Source: Chitinispirillaceae bacterium
GTDB lineage: Bacteria > Fibrobacterota > Chitinivibrionia > Chitinivibrionales > Chitinispirillaceae
DNA length: 64,000 bases
Assembly: GCA_016930275.1 (NCBI GenBank)
Contig: JAFGHA010000111.1
Span: 19,360-83,359, forward strand
Direction of reading: 5' to 3'
Part shown: positions 9,785-19,066 of the stretch, piece after piece
Position numbering within the stretch: position 1 is the stretch's first letter
How the letters are laid out: each line of letters opens with the position of its first letter
Notes under the pieces: generated by a model
Told to the model about the DNA's origin: nothing
Database searches by the model: none
What the model saw: only the letters and a program-made list of their open reading frames with translations
Made by a program: the position numbers and the translations under genes

Positions 9785-9898
9785 AAAACCTGCTGCACAG
9801 TTGATCCCGGTCACACGACCGCCATCCCCGACAGGACGCTTAAAACGATTTTTCCATCGGAACGCCTGCGATATCACTCCCAGCTTCCCATTTTTATA

Positions 9899-9927
9899 TT
9901 GACATATTTGTGGCGCATTGTTACAAC
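9899..9927 (+). promoter_or_regulatory. Putative sigma70-type promoter for the pilM operon
   Basis: TTGACA (9899-9904), 17-nt spacer, TACAAC (9922-9927). Confidence 0.5.
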
Positions 9928-10023
9928 TATAGAAGTATCAAGCCACATCACTCTGCCTGCCTTAGGGTAAAAGCGTGATGAATTACGCTGTAATCGGGCG
10001 TCTCCTTTACAGGGAAAGCGTGC

Positions 10024-11094
10024 ATGAATTTACTCGGAAAACTCCGCGGTCAATCGACAACTGCCGCTCTGGACATAGGCAACCATTCAATCAAGCTGGT
10101 CAAGCTGCGTCATCTCAAAGGCGGATATTTTCTCGAAGCAACCGGAATCAAGGAACTGCCGCCGGGCACCATCGAAGGTAGTGACATAAAAAAAAGAGAT
10201 GTTCTGATCGAGGTTCTCACCACACTCATCAATCAGTGCGACCCGTCGATCGTCGAAGTAGTCTTTTCCATGTCCGGTCATGGAATCATCTCCGATAAGT
10301 TCACCTTCAAAATCGATCCCGGAGAAAACGCCGAAGAGCTGATCCTGTGGGAAGCCGGACAGCGCAGCCCGTTCGATGTCGACGACATCACGCTCGATTA
10401 TAAAATTCTTCACCGTAATACCGAAACCAATGAGATAGAGGTATTGCTCGTAGCAGCTAAAAATCAGGTCATGCAGAATTACATCGATCTTCTGTACGAT
10501 GCCGGTCTCAAACCGGTGATCGTTGACGTCGACGCCTTCGCTATTAATAACTGTTACGCACTTGAATCGTCGGGAATGCCTCCTGCGGGGGTTACGGCGC
10601 TTATCAATATCGGCCATGATCTGACCAATGTCACGTTCATCAAGGACGGTATCTACCATAGTGCACGCGACATCTCTACCGCCGGTGATTTTTTCAATAA
10701 AACGCTGCAGAGAAATCTTGGTCTGAGCATGGATGATGCAACGCTCGCTCTCAAGGGACGCTCAACCACCTCCATCGACCAGACGAAACTTTCGCAGAGC
10801 ATTGAGTACGCCGCGGAAGAACTTTCATCCGGAATCGACCTTGCGTTTTCCTACTTTAAAAGTTCCGAGAAAAGTGATTCGATTGACCGGATCATTCTCT
10901 CCGGTGGAGGTGCATACATTCCGCATATTGTCGATTTCCTCGGGAAACGTCACGAGGCGAATGTACAACTTTCAAACCCTCTCGCATTTATCCAGTATGA
11001 TCCCGGCCTGTTCGGAGCGATCGATCCGCAAAACATTTCTGCATTGCTGACGGTTGCCGTCGGCCTTGCCCTGCGGAAGGTGGAAATCGAATGA
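10024..11094 (+). CDS. pilM: Type IV pilus assembly ATPase-like protein PilM
   Basis: AALDIGNHSIKLVKLRHLKGGYFLEATGIKELPPGTIEG... IILSGGGAYIPHIVDFL; actin-fold signature, followed by PilN/PilO. Confidence 0.94.
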   Translation: MNLLGKLRGQSTTAALDIGNHSIKLVKLRHLKGGYFLEATGIKELPPGTIEGSDIKKRDVLIEVLTTLINQCDPSIVEVVFSMSGHGIISDKFTFKIDPGENAEELILWEAGQRSPFDVDDITLDYKILHRNTETNEIEVLLVAAKNQVMQNYIDLLYDAGLKPVIVDVDAFAINNCYALESSGMPPAGVTALINIGHDLTNVTFIKDGIYHSARDISTAGDFFNKTLQRNLGLSMDDATLALKGRSTTSIDQTKLSQSIEYAAEELSSGIDLAFSYFKSSEKSDSIDRIILSGGGAYIPHIVDFLGKRHEANVQLSNPLAFIQYDPGLFGAIDPQNISALLTVAVGLALRKVEIE

Positions 11095-11702
11095 TTGAAC
11101 GGATCGAAATCAATCTGCTGCCCGCCGAATACCGGGTACACCATAAAAAATTCCAGATCAAACGCGAGGTCGCCTACCCGATTCTCGTTGCCTGCGCCAT
11201 TGCCGGAGTGCTGTCCTTCCTCACGTTCAACATTCAGAATACCAACCGGATTTCCCGTAATGAAATTCAGTCACTCAGGCAGAACATCGAACAGAATCGT
11301 CCGATTCAAAACGAAATCAATCAGCTTCGCAATGACAAGCAGACGATCCTGCAGAAAATACATGCCCTCGAACTCATAAACGTCAACAGGGAGAAATGGG
11401 TCCGACTCATGGAAGAGTTTTCCAATCGCCTTCCCGACTACACCTGGCTGGTCACCCTCAAAGAAGAAGCAAGCACGCCGCCGGTGATTCACATTGAAGG
11501 AAGAACCTACTCCTTTCCGGAAGTCGCCAACTATATGTCGAACCTTAAAGAGTGTGACTATATTCAGTCCGTCGACCTTTCGGAAATCGAGCAGACGTCT
11601 CCCAAAGAACGCATTTTCAAGTTTTCCATTTCGTGTGCGATTAATCCGAATGCCTACCTTTCCGGTAATTCTTCTAAGTCAAACGGGGCGGTACGGCAAT
11701 GA
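11091..11702 (+). CDS. pilN: Type IV pilus assembly protein PilN
   Basis: MIERIEINLLPAEYR start, one TM, coiled region, NRLPDYTWLVTLKEE; overlaps pilM by ATGA. Confidence 0.88.
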   Translation: MIERIEINLLPAEYRVHHKKFQIKREVAYPILVACAIAGVLSFLTFNIQNTNRISRNEIQSLRQNIEQNRPIQNEINQLRNDKQTILQKIHALELINVNREKWVRLMEEFSNRLPDYTWLVTLKEEASTPPVIHIEGRTYSFPEVANYMSNLKECDYIQSVDLSEIEQTSPKERIFKFSISCAINPNAYLSGNSSKSNGAVRQ

Positions 11703-12289
11703 AAAAACCATCAATCAATCTGAAGGATCCCAGGCTCCGTGTTCCTCTTCTCATGCTGATAATTGTGATCGCCGGGTGTTATTACTGGTATAACCAGGTT
11801 TACTCGCCGCTTAAAATCGAGAAAACAAAACTTGAAAAAGAACTTACGGCAAAGAAGGACACGCTCCGGATCATTCAGGCACTCAAACCCCAGCTCGCAC
11901 AGCTGCGTATGGAACTCAATGCGGCCCAGAACAAGCTTGATTCTCTCAAATCCATTTTTCCCGATCAGAAGGAAGTACCGAAACTCATACGTGAGATCAC
12001 TTCGGTCGCCCGGGCATCCGGTATCACCACCACACGATTCAATCCGATGCCCGATGTCGAACGGGAATATTATATCGAGAACCGTTATTCCATAATGGTT
12101 GAAGGACGATATCACGATCTGGCTAACTTTTACGCATTTCTCGCCAACTTCACCCTGATCATCAACCTGTCGTCAATGCATATCGCCACCAACCCCTCCA
12201 TTTCCATTTCAAGAGAAATCTCGGGGAGCGATCTTGCATCAACAGTACTGGCATCATTTCAAATGACAACATTCTCATCGAGAAAATAA
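11699..12289 (+). CDS. pilO: Type IV pilus assembly protein PilO
   Basis: One TM (VPLLMLIIVIAGCYYWYNQVY), coiled coil, IFPDQKEVPKLIREITSVARASGITTTRFNP, IMVEGRYHDLANFYAFLANF. Confidence 0.9.
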   Translation: MKKPSINLKDPRLRVPLLMLIIVIAGCYYWYNQVYSPLKIEKTKLEKELTAKKDTLRIIQALKPQLAQLRMELNAAQNKLDSLKSIFPDQKEVPKLIREITSVARASGITTTRFNPMPDVEREYYIENRYSIMVEGRYHDLANFYAFLANFTLIINLSSMHIATNPSISISREISGSDLASTVLASFQMTTFSSRK

Positions 12290-12293
12290 CGGT

Positions 12294-14141
12294 ATGAAAC
12301 GAATTATTCGTAACATTTTTTCACCTGCCGGACGCCCCGGATTATTTCCGGTATGGTTATATGTGGTGTTGTGCGTCGTATTTCACGCTGATGCACTACC
12401 AGTGGTCAGTGACCTCAGTATCATTGCCGGCGAACGGGGAGTGGCGGTTTCGATTACTTCCGACGGTCCGTTTAAAGCCACCTTCTCCGGAAACGGAAAG
12501 ACCGCCCGCATGCTTCTTTCCGGATGCGTATACGGTCTTCCGGAATTTTCCTATTCCGATTTTCCCCCTGCTTCACCGATACGAAGCATTACCGCGAGAG
12601 AAATTTCTTCCGGGACCACCGATATTTCAGTTGTTCTCAAACAGTCACTTACACTGCCGGTTAAAGCGGTACAGAAAAAGAATCAATGGATGGCCCTTCT
12701 CAGCGAAAACGCGGTATCCCAGTATAAATGGAGTGCAGCCACCGCTGCTCCCCCTGCAAAACAGACCGCCGAAGAGGCCCCGGTTCCATCCGCAACTGCG
12801 GCAACTGCGCAACCCCGGGAAGAAAAACCGTTGGTGGGAGGAACGTTGCGTAACATCAGATTGCTTCAAAGGGGTCAAATTTGTGAACTGGCCTTTGAAT
12901 TTGATAAAGAGGTCACTTCGAGTATCCGGAAAAAAGGCAACACTGTGGTTTTTACCGCCGAGAACATATCCAACGGTACAGGATCGAACCTTCTCACCCT
13001 TCCCGCCAGGTCGGTTTTCAGAAAAATCGCCATAACCCAACGGGGAGTCGCTGGTGCACCGCTCCTTAACACTGTAATTACCATTGATACGACCCTTGCG
13101 GAATCAAATTTCAATGTTGCATTCACAAGAGGAACGGTTCTTTCCTTTTTCCTGATGCAGCGCAAACAGCAGAAAGCCACCTTGTGGACCTCGGGTCATG
13201 GTCTCGTATGGAATTACCAGTTTTATGATGTTCCTTCATACAATATCGATCTCGAAACAATCGGCAGTAAGGCACGTCGCGATGCGCAGCAGCAGCTCTC
13301 TCCGAACCAGACATTCGCCATCAAAGAGACTCCTGCACGCCCGAAACAAACTGCAGATACACCGCAGCGTGAAACAGTACCCGCTGATGATACCCCCGCT
13401 CCGCCGCCACCGGAAGTGGTAATCGCCCCGGAAGAAACTACTGCCACAATGGTGGTAATCGCAGACAGAGTAAATATCAGGGGTACCCCCTCTCTCAAAG
13501 GAAACATCACCGGGAAACTGCAAGAGGGTGATACGGTTCATGTCGTTAACACCTCCGACAAATGGTACAAGATTCATTCGAAAGAAGCCCGCGGATTCAT
13601 TTTTTCCTCACTGGTACGATCTGTCGATATGGCAATCGCCGTCCCGTCAACCATCGCCATCAACAACAACAGCTCACCTGAGGTATCTGCAACCCCTTCG
13701 GCACCGGCGACGCCTTCGGTTACTCAGGTTTCAACGACCGTTTCCGGCGACAGTCCCCTACCCTCGCCTTCACCTTCGGTCAACAGCAGGGACGAAGTGA
13801 ATTCCAAGGCGAAAAAAGGAATCAGATACACCGGCGTTGGAAGAGATCCCTTTGAACCGATCGTTCCAAGCTCCGTTTCGGCCAGTGGTCTCCCCTTTGC
13901 GGAACATTTACATCTGGTCGGAATTTTATACGATGACGCGGATCGTATCGCGCTCTGTGAAGACACGCACAATGACAACCAGCCGTTCGCGCTCCGTGAG
14001 CATGACGCCGTTGAAAAAGGAAAAGTTCTTAAAATTTATCAGGATAAAGTGGTATTTCTGATCACGGAGTTCGGGATTTCCCGATCGTTTACTCTTCAGC
14101 TTTCAAAAGCCACCGACGAGCAGGAAGTGAGTAAAAAATGA
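12294..14141 (+). CDS. AMIN - AMIN - SH3b - PilP-like fusion protein of the pilus operon
   Basis: Signal-like N-terminus; two AMIN-like beta regions (VVSDLSIIAGERGVAVSITSDGPF...; GTLRNIRLLQRGQICELAFEFDKEV...); SH3b (VVIADRVNIRGTPSLKGNITGKLQEGDTVHVV); C-terminal GVGRDPFEPIVPS...HLHLVGILYDDADRIAL PilP-like. Confidence 0.78.
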   Translation: MKRIIRNIFSPAGRPGLFPVWLYVVLCVVFHADALPVVSDLSIIAGERGVAVSITSDGPFKATFSGNGKTARMLLSGCVYGLPEFSYSDFPPASPIRSITAREISSGTTDISVVLKQSLTLPVKAVQKKNQWMALLSENAVSQYKWSAATAAPPAKQTAEEAPVPSATAATAQPREEKPLVGGTLRNIRLLQRGQICELAFEFDKEVTSSIRKKGNTVVFTAENISNGTGSNLLTLPARSVFRKIAITQRGVAGAPLLNTVITIDTTLAESNFNVAFTRGTVLSFFLMQRKQQKATLWTSGHGLVWNYQFYDVPSYNIDLETIGSKARRDAQQQLSPNQTFAIKETPARPKQTADTPQRETVPADDTPAPPPPEVVIAPEETTATMVVIADRVNIRGTPSLKGNITGKLQEGDTVHVVNTSDKWYKIHSKEARGFIFSSLVRSVDMAIAVPSTIAINNNSSPEVSATPSAPATPSVTQVSTTVSGDSPLPSPSPSVNSRDEVNSKAKKGIRYTGVGRDPFEPIVPSSVSASGLPFAEHLHLVGILYDDADRIALCEDTHNDNQPFALREHDAVEKGKVLKIYQDKVVFLITEFGISRSFTLQLSKATDEQEVSKK

Positions 14142-15421
14142 AACGTCATCTGTTGTTGAGTCTATTCCTTTTCATCGTCTGCTGCATGGTCGCCCCGGAT
14201 CTCTTCAGTGCCGATTTGCAGGGAAGGACCGCACTGATCGACCACTTCGAAGTGAACAATGCGAAGATCAGTTCAGTATGTAAACAACTCAGTGCCTTCA
14301 GCGGAGTCGACATTATCGTCAACGAAAGAATCAAAGGTTCGGTTTCCATATCGGTTTCACGAAAAACATGGCGTGAAATTCTAGAGATTGTCTGCCGCAT
14401 CAACAATCTTTCCATTTCCAATGAAGGATCGTACATTTATGTTCTCTCAAGTGACGAACTCGCAAAAACAGCCACTACCGTACAGGCGGCACAGGAACTC
14501 GGTCCGCTCAAACGTGAAGTAATCAGCATAAAACATGCTTCTGCCGGCGAAATGGAAAAATCGATTCAGTCCCTTCTTTCGTCACGAGGTAAAGTCACCG
14601 TCGTTGCTCATACCAATGCGCTGATAATTTTTGATACTGAAGAAAATATCAGACAAATCAGACAGATGATCACCCAGCTTGATATCGAAACCGCCCAGAT
14701 TTCCATTTCCTGTAAAATTATCGAAGTGTCATCGGGCGTGGTGCAACGTATGGGAATACACTGGGGGTATGCGGCCGATGCAGTTGAAGCGCAACATCTA
14801 CCGCAACCTGCAAATGCCGGCGAGCTTGTTACCGGAGCGATCGACCGAATCACTTATGGTATACTGAATGCTCAGAACTTCACCGCCGCTCTTGAGTACC
14901 TTTACGGTGACAATAAAGGAGAGATCGTCGCACAACCGCAGATCACTACCGTAGATAACAAGGAAGCACGGATTTTCATGGGTCAGCAGATTCCGGTCAA
15001 ATATCTCGACGAGGCCGGAAATACCGTTGTGAAGATGATCAATGCGGGTACGGAACTGATTGTCAAACCGCATATCAGCGGAGAAGGCCGTATCCTGCTT
15101 GAACTTAATCCCAAAAAGGAATCGTATGTCCGCCAGGCGGATGGAACGCCGATCATCAATCAGCAGAGTGCATCCACCAACGTCGTGGTGAACAATGGCG
15201 AAACGGTTGTTATCGCCGGACTTACCTCCAACGAATATACCACCGCGGAATCAGGAATTCCGGTACTCAAGGACATTCCGCTCTTAGGCAATCTTTTCAA
15301 ACGTTCCGAAAAAAACAGGGAGAAAAAAGATCTTATTATTTTCGTAACTCCTTACATTTTAAACAGCCAGCTCACGACCGCAGCAGCAGAAACTTCCGCT
15401 GACGGTTCCTCTGGAAAATAA
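14138..15421 (+). CDS. pilQ: Type IV pilus secretin PilQ (short form, STN + secretin)
   Basis: STN-like N-terminus (FEVNNAKISSVCKQLSAFSGVDIIVNERIKGSVSISVSRKTW) and secretin core (IVAQPQITTVDNKEARIFMGQQIPV, VVVNNGETVVIAGL, GIPVLKDIPLLGNLFKRSEKNREKKDLIIFVTPYIL). Confidence 0.94.
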   Translation: MKRHLLLSLFLFIVCCMVAPDLFSADLQGRTALIDHFEVNNAKISSVCKQLSAFSGVDIIVNERIKGSVSISVSRKTWREILEIVCRINNLSISNEGSYIYVLSSDELAKTATTVQAAQELGPLKREVISIKHASAGEMEKSIQSLLSSRGKVTVVAHTNALIIFDTEENIRQIRQMITQLDIETAQISISCKIIEVSSGVVQRMGIHWGYAADAVEAQHLPQPANAGELVTGAIDRITYGILNAQNFTAALEYLYGDNKGEIVAQPQITTVDNKEARIFMGQQIPVKYLDEAGNTVVKMINAGTELIVKPHISGEGRILLELNPKKESYVRQADGTPIINQQSASTNVVVNNGETVVIAGLTSNEYTTAESGIPVLKDIPLLGNLFKRSEKNREKKDLIIFVTPYILNSQLTTAAAETSADGSSGK

Positions 15422-15430
15422 CCGCCACAT

Positions 15431-15466
15431 GGTACCGGACCGGTTTCCATATACCGTTCCGGTACC
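15431..15466. terminator. Hairpin downstream of pilQ
   Basis: GGTACCGGA (15431-15439) and TCCGGTACC (15458-15466) perfect inverted repeat with an inner CGGT/ACCG pair; no strong T-tract. Confidence 0.5.
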
Positions 15467-15561
15467 CGGGGTATCCTACTATAAATTCCCGGGAACTGAA
15501 AAGTGTATTCCGGTTCCATAAAAGCATTGAAACTATCGAAAAATAGAGTTATCTTTACACT

Positions 15562-15693
15562 ATGACTGAGAAATTCACCGACATGAATCATTTTGCCCGC
15601 AAACCATTCTCATGGCGTGTTGTAACTATGCTACTGATCGTTAAGACTATCGGACGCGACAATAGCAGTCAATTCCGGCGGTGGATTACCTGA
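15562..15693 (+). CDS. Putative attenuator leader peptide (43 aa, or 36 aa from the 15583 ATG)
   Basis: Translates as MTEKFTDMNHFARKPFSWRVVTMLLIVKTIGRDNSSQFRRWIT*, with a dense run of Val/Leu/Ile/Thr codons, ending just upstream of a terminator hairpin. No strong Shine-Dalgarno sequence. Too short for the ORF track. Confidence 0.4.
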   Translation: MTEKFTDMNHFARKPFSWRVVTMLLIVKTIGRDNSSQFRRWIT

Positions 15694-15753
15694 TAGAACA
15701 GACATAACCTTGATATCATAACCCGCTGCCGGATCTTCCGACAGCGGGTTTTT
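15675..15753 (+). promoter_or_regulatory. Transcription attenuator: antiterminator/terminator pair before the EamA transporter
   Basis: Terminator: ACCCGCTG (15721-15728) pairs CAGCGGGT (15742-15749), with inner CGGA/TCCG, then TTTTT (15749-15753). Competing: CCGGCGGTGG (15675-15684) can form 10 bp (two G-U) with CCGCTGCCGG (15723-15732). Confidence 0.6.
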
Positions 15754-15772
15754 GCTTTTATATGGAGTTTAT

Positions 15773-16630
15773 ATGTCCAACACGACAACACGGGGTATCG
15801 TATTGATGCTCTGCGCAAATCTGGCTTTCTGCATCATGGCCTGCCTGGTCAGACATCTTTCCGGATGCAGCACCTGGATTACCACATTATTCAGATTCCT
15901 CATGGGCATCGGCATCATCAGTATCGTCGCGATGAGTGGGCGGACCAGATTGCATTTCGTAAACAACCGCGGGTTGTTTCTTCGTGGCCTCGTCGGCGGT
16001 ACCGCCACCGCCATATTCTTTTTTTCCATCTCACGAATCGGTCTGGTACGGGCGGGATTCATCGCCAGCCTTTATCCGGCTTTCGCGACCTGTTTCGGTG
16101 TTGCTTTTCTGGGTGAACGACTTTCCATCAGGAAAGTCGCGGCACTCGGCGGTGCACTCGCCGGAGTCGTTGTCCTGATGTACAACCCTTCGGTAACGGG
16201 CGGTCTCATGCACAACCTCAACCGGTATGACCTCCTTGCGGTTTGCGGTGCGATGTTGGCAGGACTGGCGGTTGTCTCGATTAAAAAACTTCAGGCAACT
16301 GATTCAACGGTAGCCATCTTTTTCGCCCAGTGCCTTGTGGGTTCGTTAATGGTATTCATCCCCGCAAGTTTCACGGTGACGGTAATGGCTCCACGATCGC
16401 TTATGGTCCTGCTCGCCATAGGTATTCTCGCGACCATCGGACAGTTGTTGCTGACCGACAGCTACCGCTATCTCACGTTGTCCACCGGATCGATACTCGT
16501 GATGACGACCCCAGTATTCAACTGTATCGCAGGAGTTCTTTTTTTCCATGAACCAATGTCCATACAATCGGGAGTCGGAGCCCTGGTTATTCTCGGTTCC
16601 TCATCAGGATTGCTCATGGATAAAGGATGA
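15773..16630 (+). CDS. EamA/DMT-family transporter
   Basis: About ten TM segments in two EamA-like repeats (GIVLMLCANLAFCIMACLVRHL..., FLGERLSIRKVAALGGALAGVVVLM..., FFHEPMSIQSGVGALVILGSS). Start at 15773 follows GGAG at 15764. Confidence 0.85.
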   Translation: MSNTTTRGIVLMLCANLAFCIMACLVRHLSGCSTWITTLFRFLMGIGIISIVAMSGRTRLHFVNNRGLFLRGLVGGTATAIFFFSISRIGLVRAGFIASLYPAFATCFGVAFLGERLSIRKVAALGGALAGVVVLMYNPSVTGGLMHNLNRYDLLAVCGAMLAGLAVVSIKKLQATDSTVAIFFAQCLVGSLMVFIPASFTVTVMAPRSLMVLLAIGILATIGQLLLTDSYRYLTLSTGSILVMTTPVFNCIAGVLFFHEPMSIQSGVGALVILGSSSGLLMDKG

Positions 16631-16641
16631 ATAACTTGCCA

Positions 16642-16684
16642 GGAGTCAGAATTCATCCCGCTTGGCGGGAAGTATTCTAACTCC
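16642..16684. terminator. Bipartite hairpin between EamA and MFS genes
   Basis: GGAGTCAGAAT (16642-16652) vs ATTCTAACTCC (16674-16684), one mismatch, enclosing CCCGC-TTG-GCGGG (16657-16669). Confidence 0.55.
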
Positions 16685-16724
16685 CGGATTCTGGATACCT
16701 ATATAATTACAAGGATAATCATAC

Positions 16725-17912
16725 ATGTATCGTCTGTATCTTTATAAATTTCTGATCGATTTCTGGACGATTGTTCCGGTAATCGTTCCATTCTATAAAG
16801 CCCATGGTATGAGTGCCACGCGGATACTGACCATTCAGGCCGCATTCTCTCTGTCGCAGTTGGTGTTCGAAATACCCTCGGGATATCTCTCCGATGTCAT
16901 CGGCCGACGTCGTACGCTCATTCTCGCCGCTGCATTCATGATCACCGGAATCGGGCTGTATACCGTTTCGGACGGTTTCTGGTGGTTCATAGCCGCGGAA
17001 ACCATTCTCGGTGCCGCCGGAGCATTACGCAGCGGCACCGACTCTGCTTTGCTGTATGATCACCTGAAAAACATCCGTGACGAACACCTGTACCGGAAGT
17101 ATGAGGGGCATGCTGAATTCTGGAGCAGAACAGGTACCGCGGTAAGTTCGATTACCGGTGGAATACTCGGAGCCTACGTAACATTACGACTTCCTTTTTA
17201 TGTGAACCTGGTTTCAGCGGGAATTATGCTCATCACCGGAATCTCCCTGTGTGAACCACCGCGTGAACAACGCCCCCAGGGAAATCCTCTGCGCAATATC
17301 CTCAGGACTGCCGGCAGATCAGTCTCCAATCCGGGAATGCTGTCGTTGATGCTGCAGATGGGACTCTTTTTCAGTACCGGAGTGACTGCCATCTGGGGTT
17401 TTTTTATACTCTTTCGTCAGTTTCGGCTGCCCCTTTTCTGGCATGGTTTCATTTTTGCCGTCATGCAACTTGCCTCGGCATTCACCGCCCGCCATGCCGC
17501 TGCAGTGGAATCGCTTTTGGGACGGAAAGCAACCGGAGTGTTGTTGATCGTTCCTGGCGCATGTCTTGTTCTGATCGGTTATTCGAACAGTATCGGTTTC
17601 ATATTGCCGCTCGTCATGCTGCATGCCGCCATATGGGGGTTTTCAACCCCGATTCTGCTTGAAAAACTGCAGCAGTTGACAACCTCCGATATACGTGCGA
17701 CCACCCTTTCCGTAGGATCGATGATCGGCCGTATCCTCACCTTCACTATCGGACCGGTTTTCGGCCATCTCATTGACCGGCACTCCACCGTATGCGCATT
17801 TGTCATTCTTGGTATTTTCTTCTGCATCGGCTTTCCCGCCGCAACGCTCTTATCAGTTGCACAGCGCCGCTCCGGTGACACATTTTTATCACTGCAACAG
17901 GACAGCACCTGA
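16725..17912 (+). CDS. Major facilitator superfamily transporter
   Basis: Multi-TM protein with FEIPSGYLSDVIGRRRTLILAA, the MFS loop 2-3 motif; preceded by AAGGA. Confidence 0.85.
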   Translation: MYRLYLYKFLIDFWTIVPVIVPFYKAHGMSATRILTIQAAFSLSQLVFEIPSGYLSDVIGRRRTLILAAAFMITGIGLYTVSDGFWWFIAAETILGAAGALRSGTDSALLYDHLKNIRDEHLYRKYEGHAEFWSRTGTAVSSITGGILGAYVTLRLPFYVNLVSAGIMLITGISLCEPPREQRPQGNPLRNILRTAGRSVSNPGMLSLMLQMGLFFSTGVTAIWGFFILFRQFRLPLFWHGFIFAVMQLASAFTARHAAAVESLLGRKATGVLLIVPGACLVLIGYSNSIGFILPLVMLHAAIWGFSTPILLEKLQQLTTSDIRATTLSVGSMIGRILTFTIGPVFGHLIDRHSTVCAFVILGIFFCIGFPAATLLSVAQRRSGDTFLSLQQDST

Positions 17913-17970
17913 CACCGGGTATCCTGCTCGCTCTGCATCCTTCCCGAACACCCCGGAAATGGAGTGCCGC

Positions 17971-19058
17971 ATGCGCTATCTTTTTCTGTTGCACGGTATC
18001 GGTATCAGCCCTCCCGGCTGGAGTGCAAAAGTGCAAACGTTCATTTCCGAAAAATCCGCCTTCTATGCGGCGCAATCACAGCATCTGCCGCAACCGGTTA
18101 CCTTTATCGAGCTCCGTTACGACCACATTCTCGAACGTAACATGGGAGTGTTCCTTGACGGAGGCAGTTTTCTCGGTCATATCAACGATTGGCTTAAAGA
18201 GGGATGGGAAAGCCGCGGCCCGAATGCGAAGCTGACAGTCAACAGTTTTATCAGAGACTATGCACTTGATGTCGGGTGTTATTTATGGGGATGAGACACC
18301 ATGGTCGAGGTGCTCGAATCCATTGCCGCCACCATGGTGAAAACCATTATGCCGTCTCCCAAAAAGAACGATTTTTTTCTCCTCTGTCACAGCCTCGGTA
18401 CGAAAGTCGGTTTCGACCTGCTCAATCTTCTGTACAAACCCGCCGGTAACGGCAATCCCGCCTATCCGAACATCAACAAGCTTCATCCGCTCTTTTCACT
18501 GCGTCCCAACGGTGACCCGACGCGCACTTCCCCCGACTTTCCGGCCTGTATATGATCGCCAACGTCGCTCCGCTGCTCAGCCTGTTTGACAATCAGTCAT
18601 ACGATGCCAACACCTCTCCGGTACGTATAAGTATTCCCGGCGCTCAGGGCGGTATTGTCCGCAATTATTTCAGGGTTTTCAACAATCATTACGACCCCGT
18701 TGCTCGATGCGGCGGAACCAACCGGATCAACCCGTCGGCATATTCCTACCATACCGTTCTCGCTCAGGCCAATACCTGGTTGATGCATTATCTGGAACAG
18801 TACCTTGATCATCCGCTCGTCCACATCCCGATTATCGAAGACCTTTACGGTCTGTCACTTCCCGAACAGATCAAACAGCAGGCAGTAAACGATTATGAGT
18901 CCCGATGTCATAAACCGGCGATAGAGGCTGCTCTCGAAACCGTACTGTCGCTTCTTCCGGATTTTCAGATGACCAGTTCACCAAAAGATCTGCTTACGTT
19001 TCTTTTTGACACAGCCCGGAAGCTCCGGACAATAAGCGAAAACACTCAGTCGGATTGA
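17971..19058 (+). pseudogene. Alpha/beta hydrolase-like gene, interrupted
   Basis: MRYLFLLHGIGISPPGWSAKV... then in-frame TGA at 18292-18294 with the same frame continuing as DTMVEVLESIAATMVKTIMPSPKKNDFFLLCHSLGTKVGF; then a frame change (frame 1 to 3) near the CCCCC run at 18530-18534 continuing as RLSGLYMIANVAPLLSLFDNQ... to 19058. Confidence 0.75.
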
Positions 19059-19066
19059 GGTATACC

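Noticed and set aside
9899-10023. Possible GEMM-type c-di-GMP riboswitch upstream of pilM
   Set aside because: Such elements precede pilM in some Deltaproteobacteria, but the conserved GEMM core landmarks are absent here.
12361-13035. 224-aa + strand ORF overlapping the PilP fusion
   Set aside because: Alternate-frame ORF inside a well-supported CDS; Pro/Arg-rich frame-shift composition.
18292-18294. In-frame TGA as a possible selenocysteine codon
   Set aside because: No Cys-like active-site context and no evident SECIS-like element recognised; two neighbouring frameshifts make decay or error more likely.
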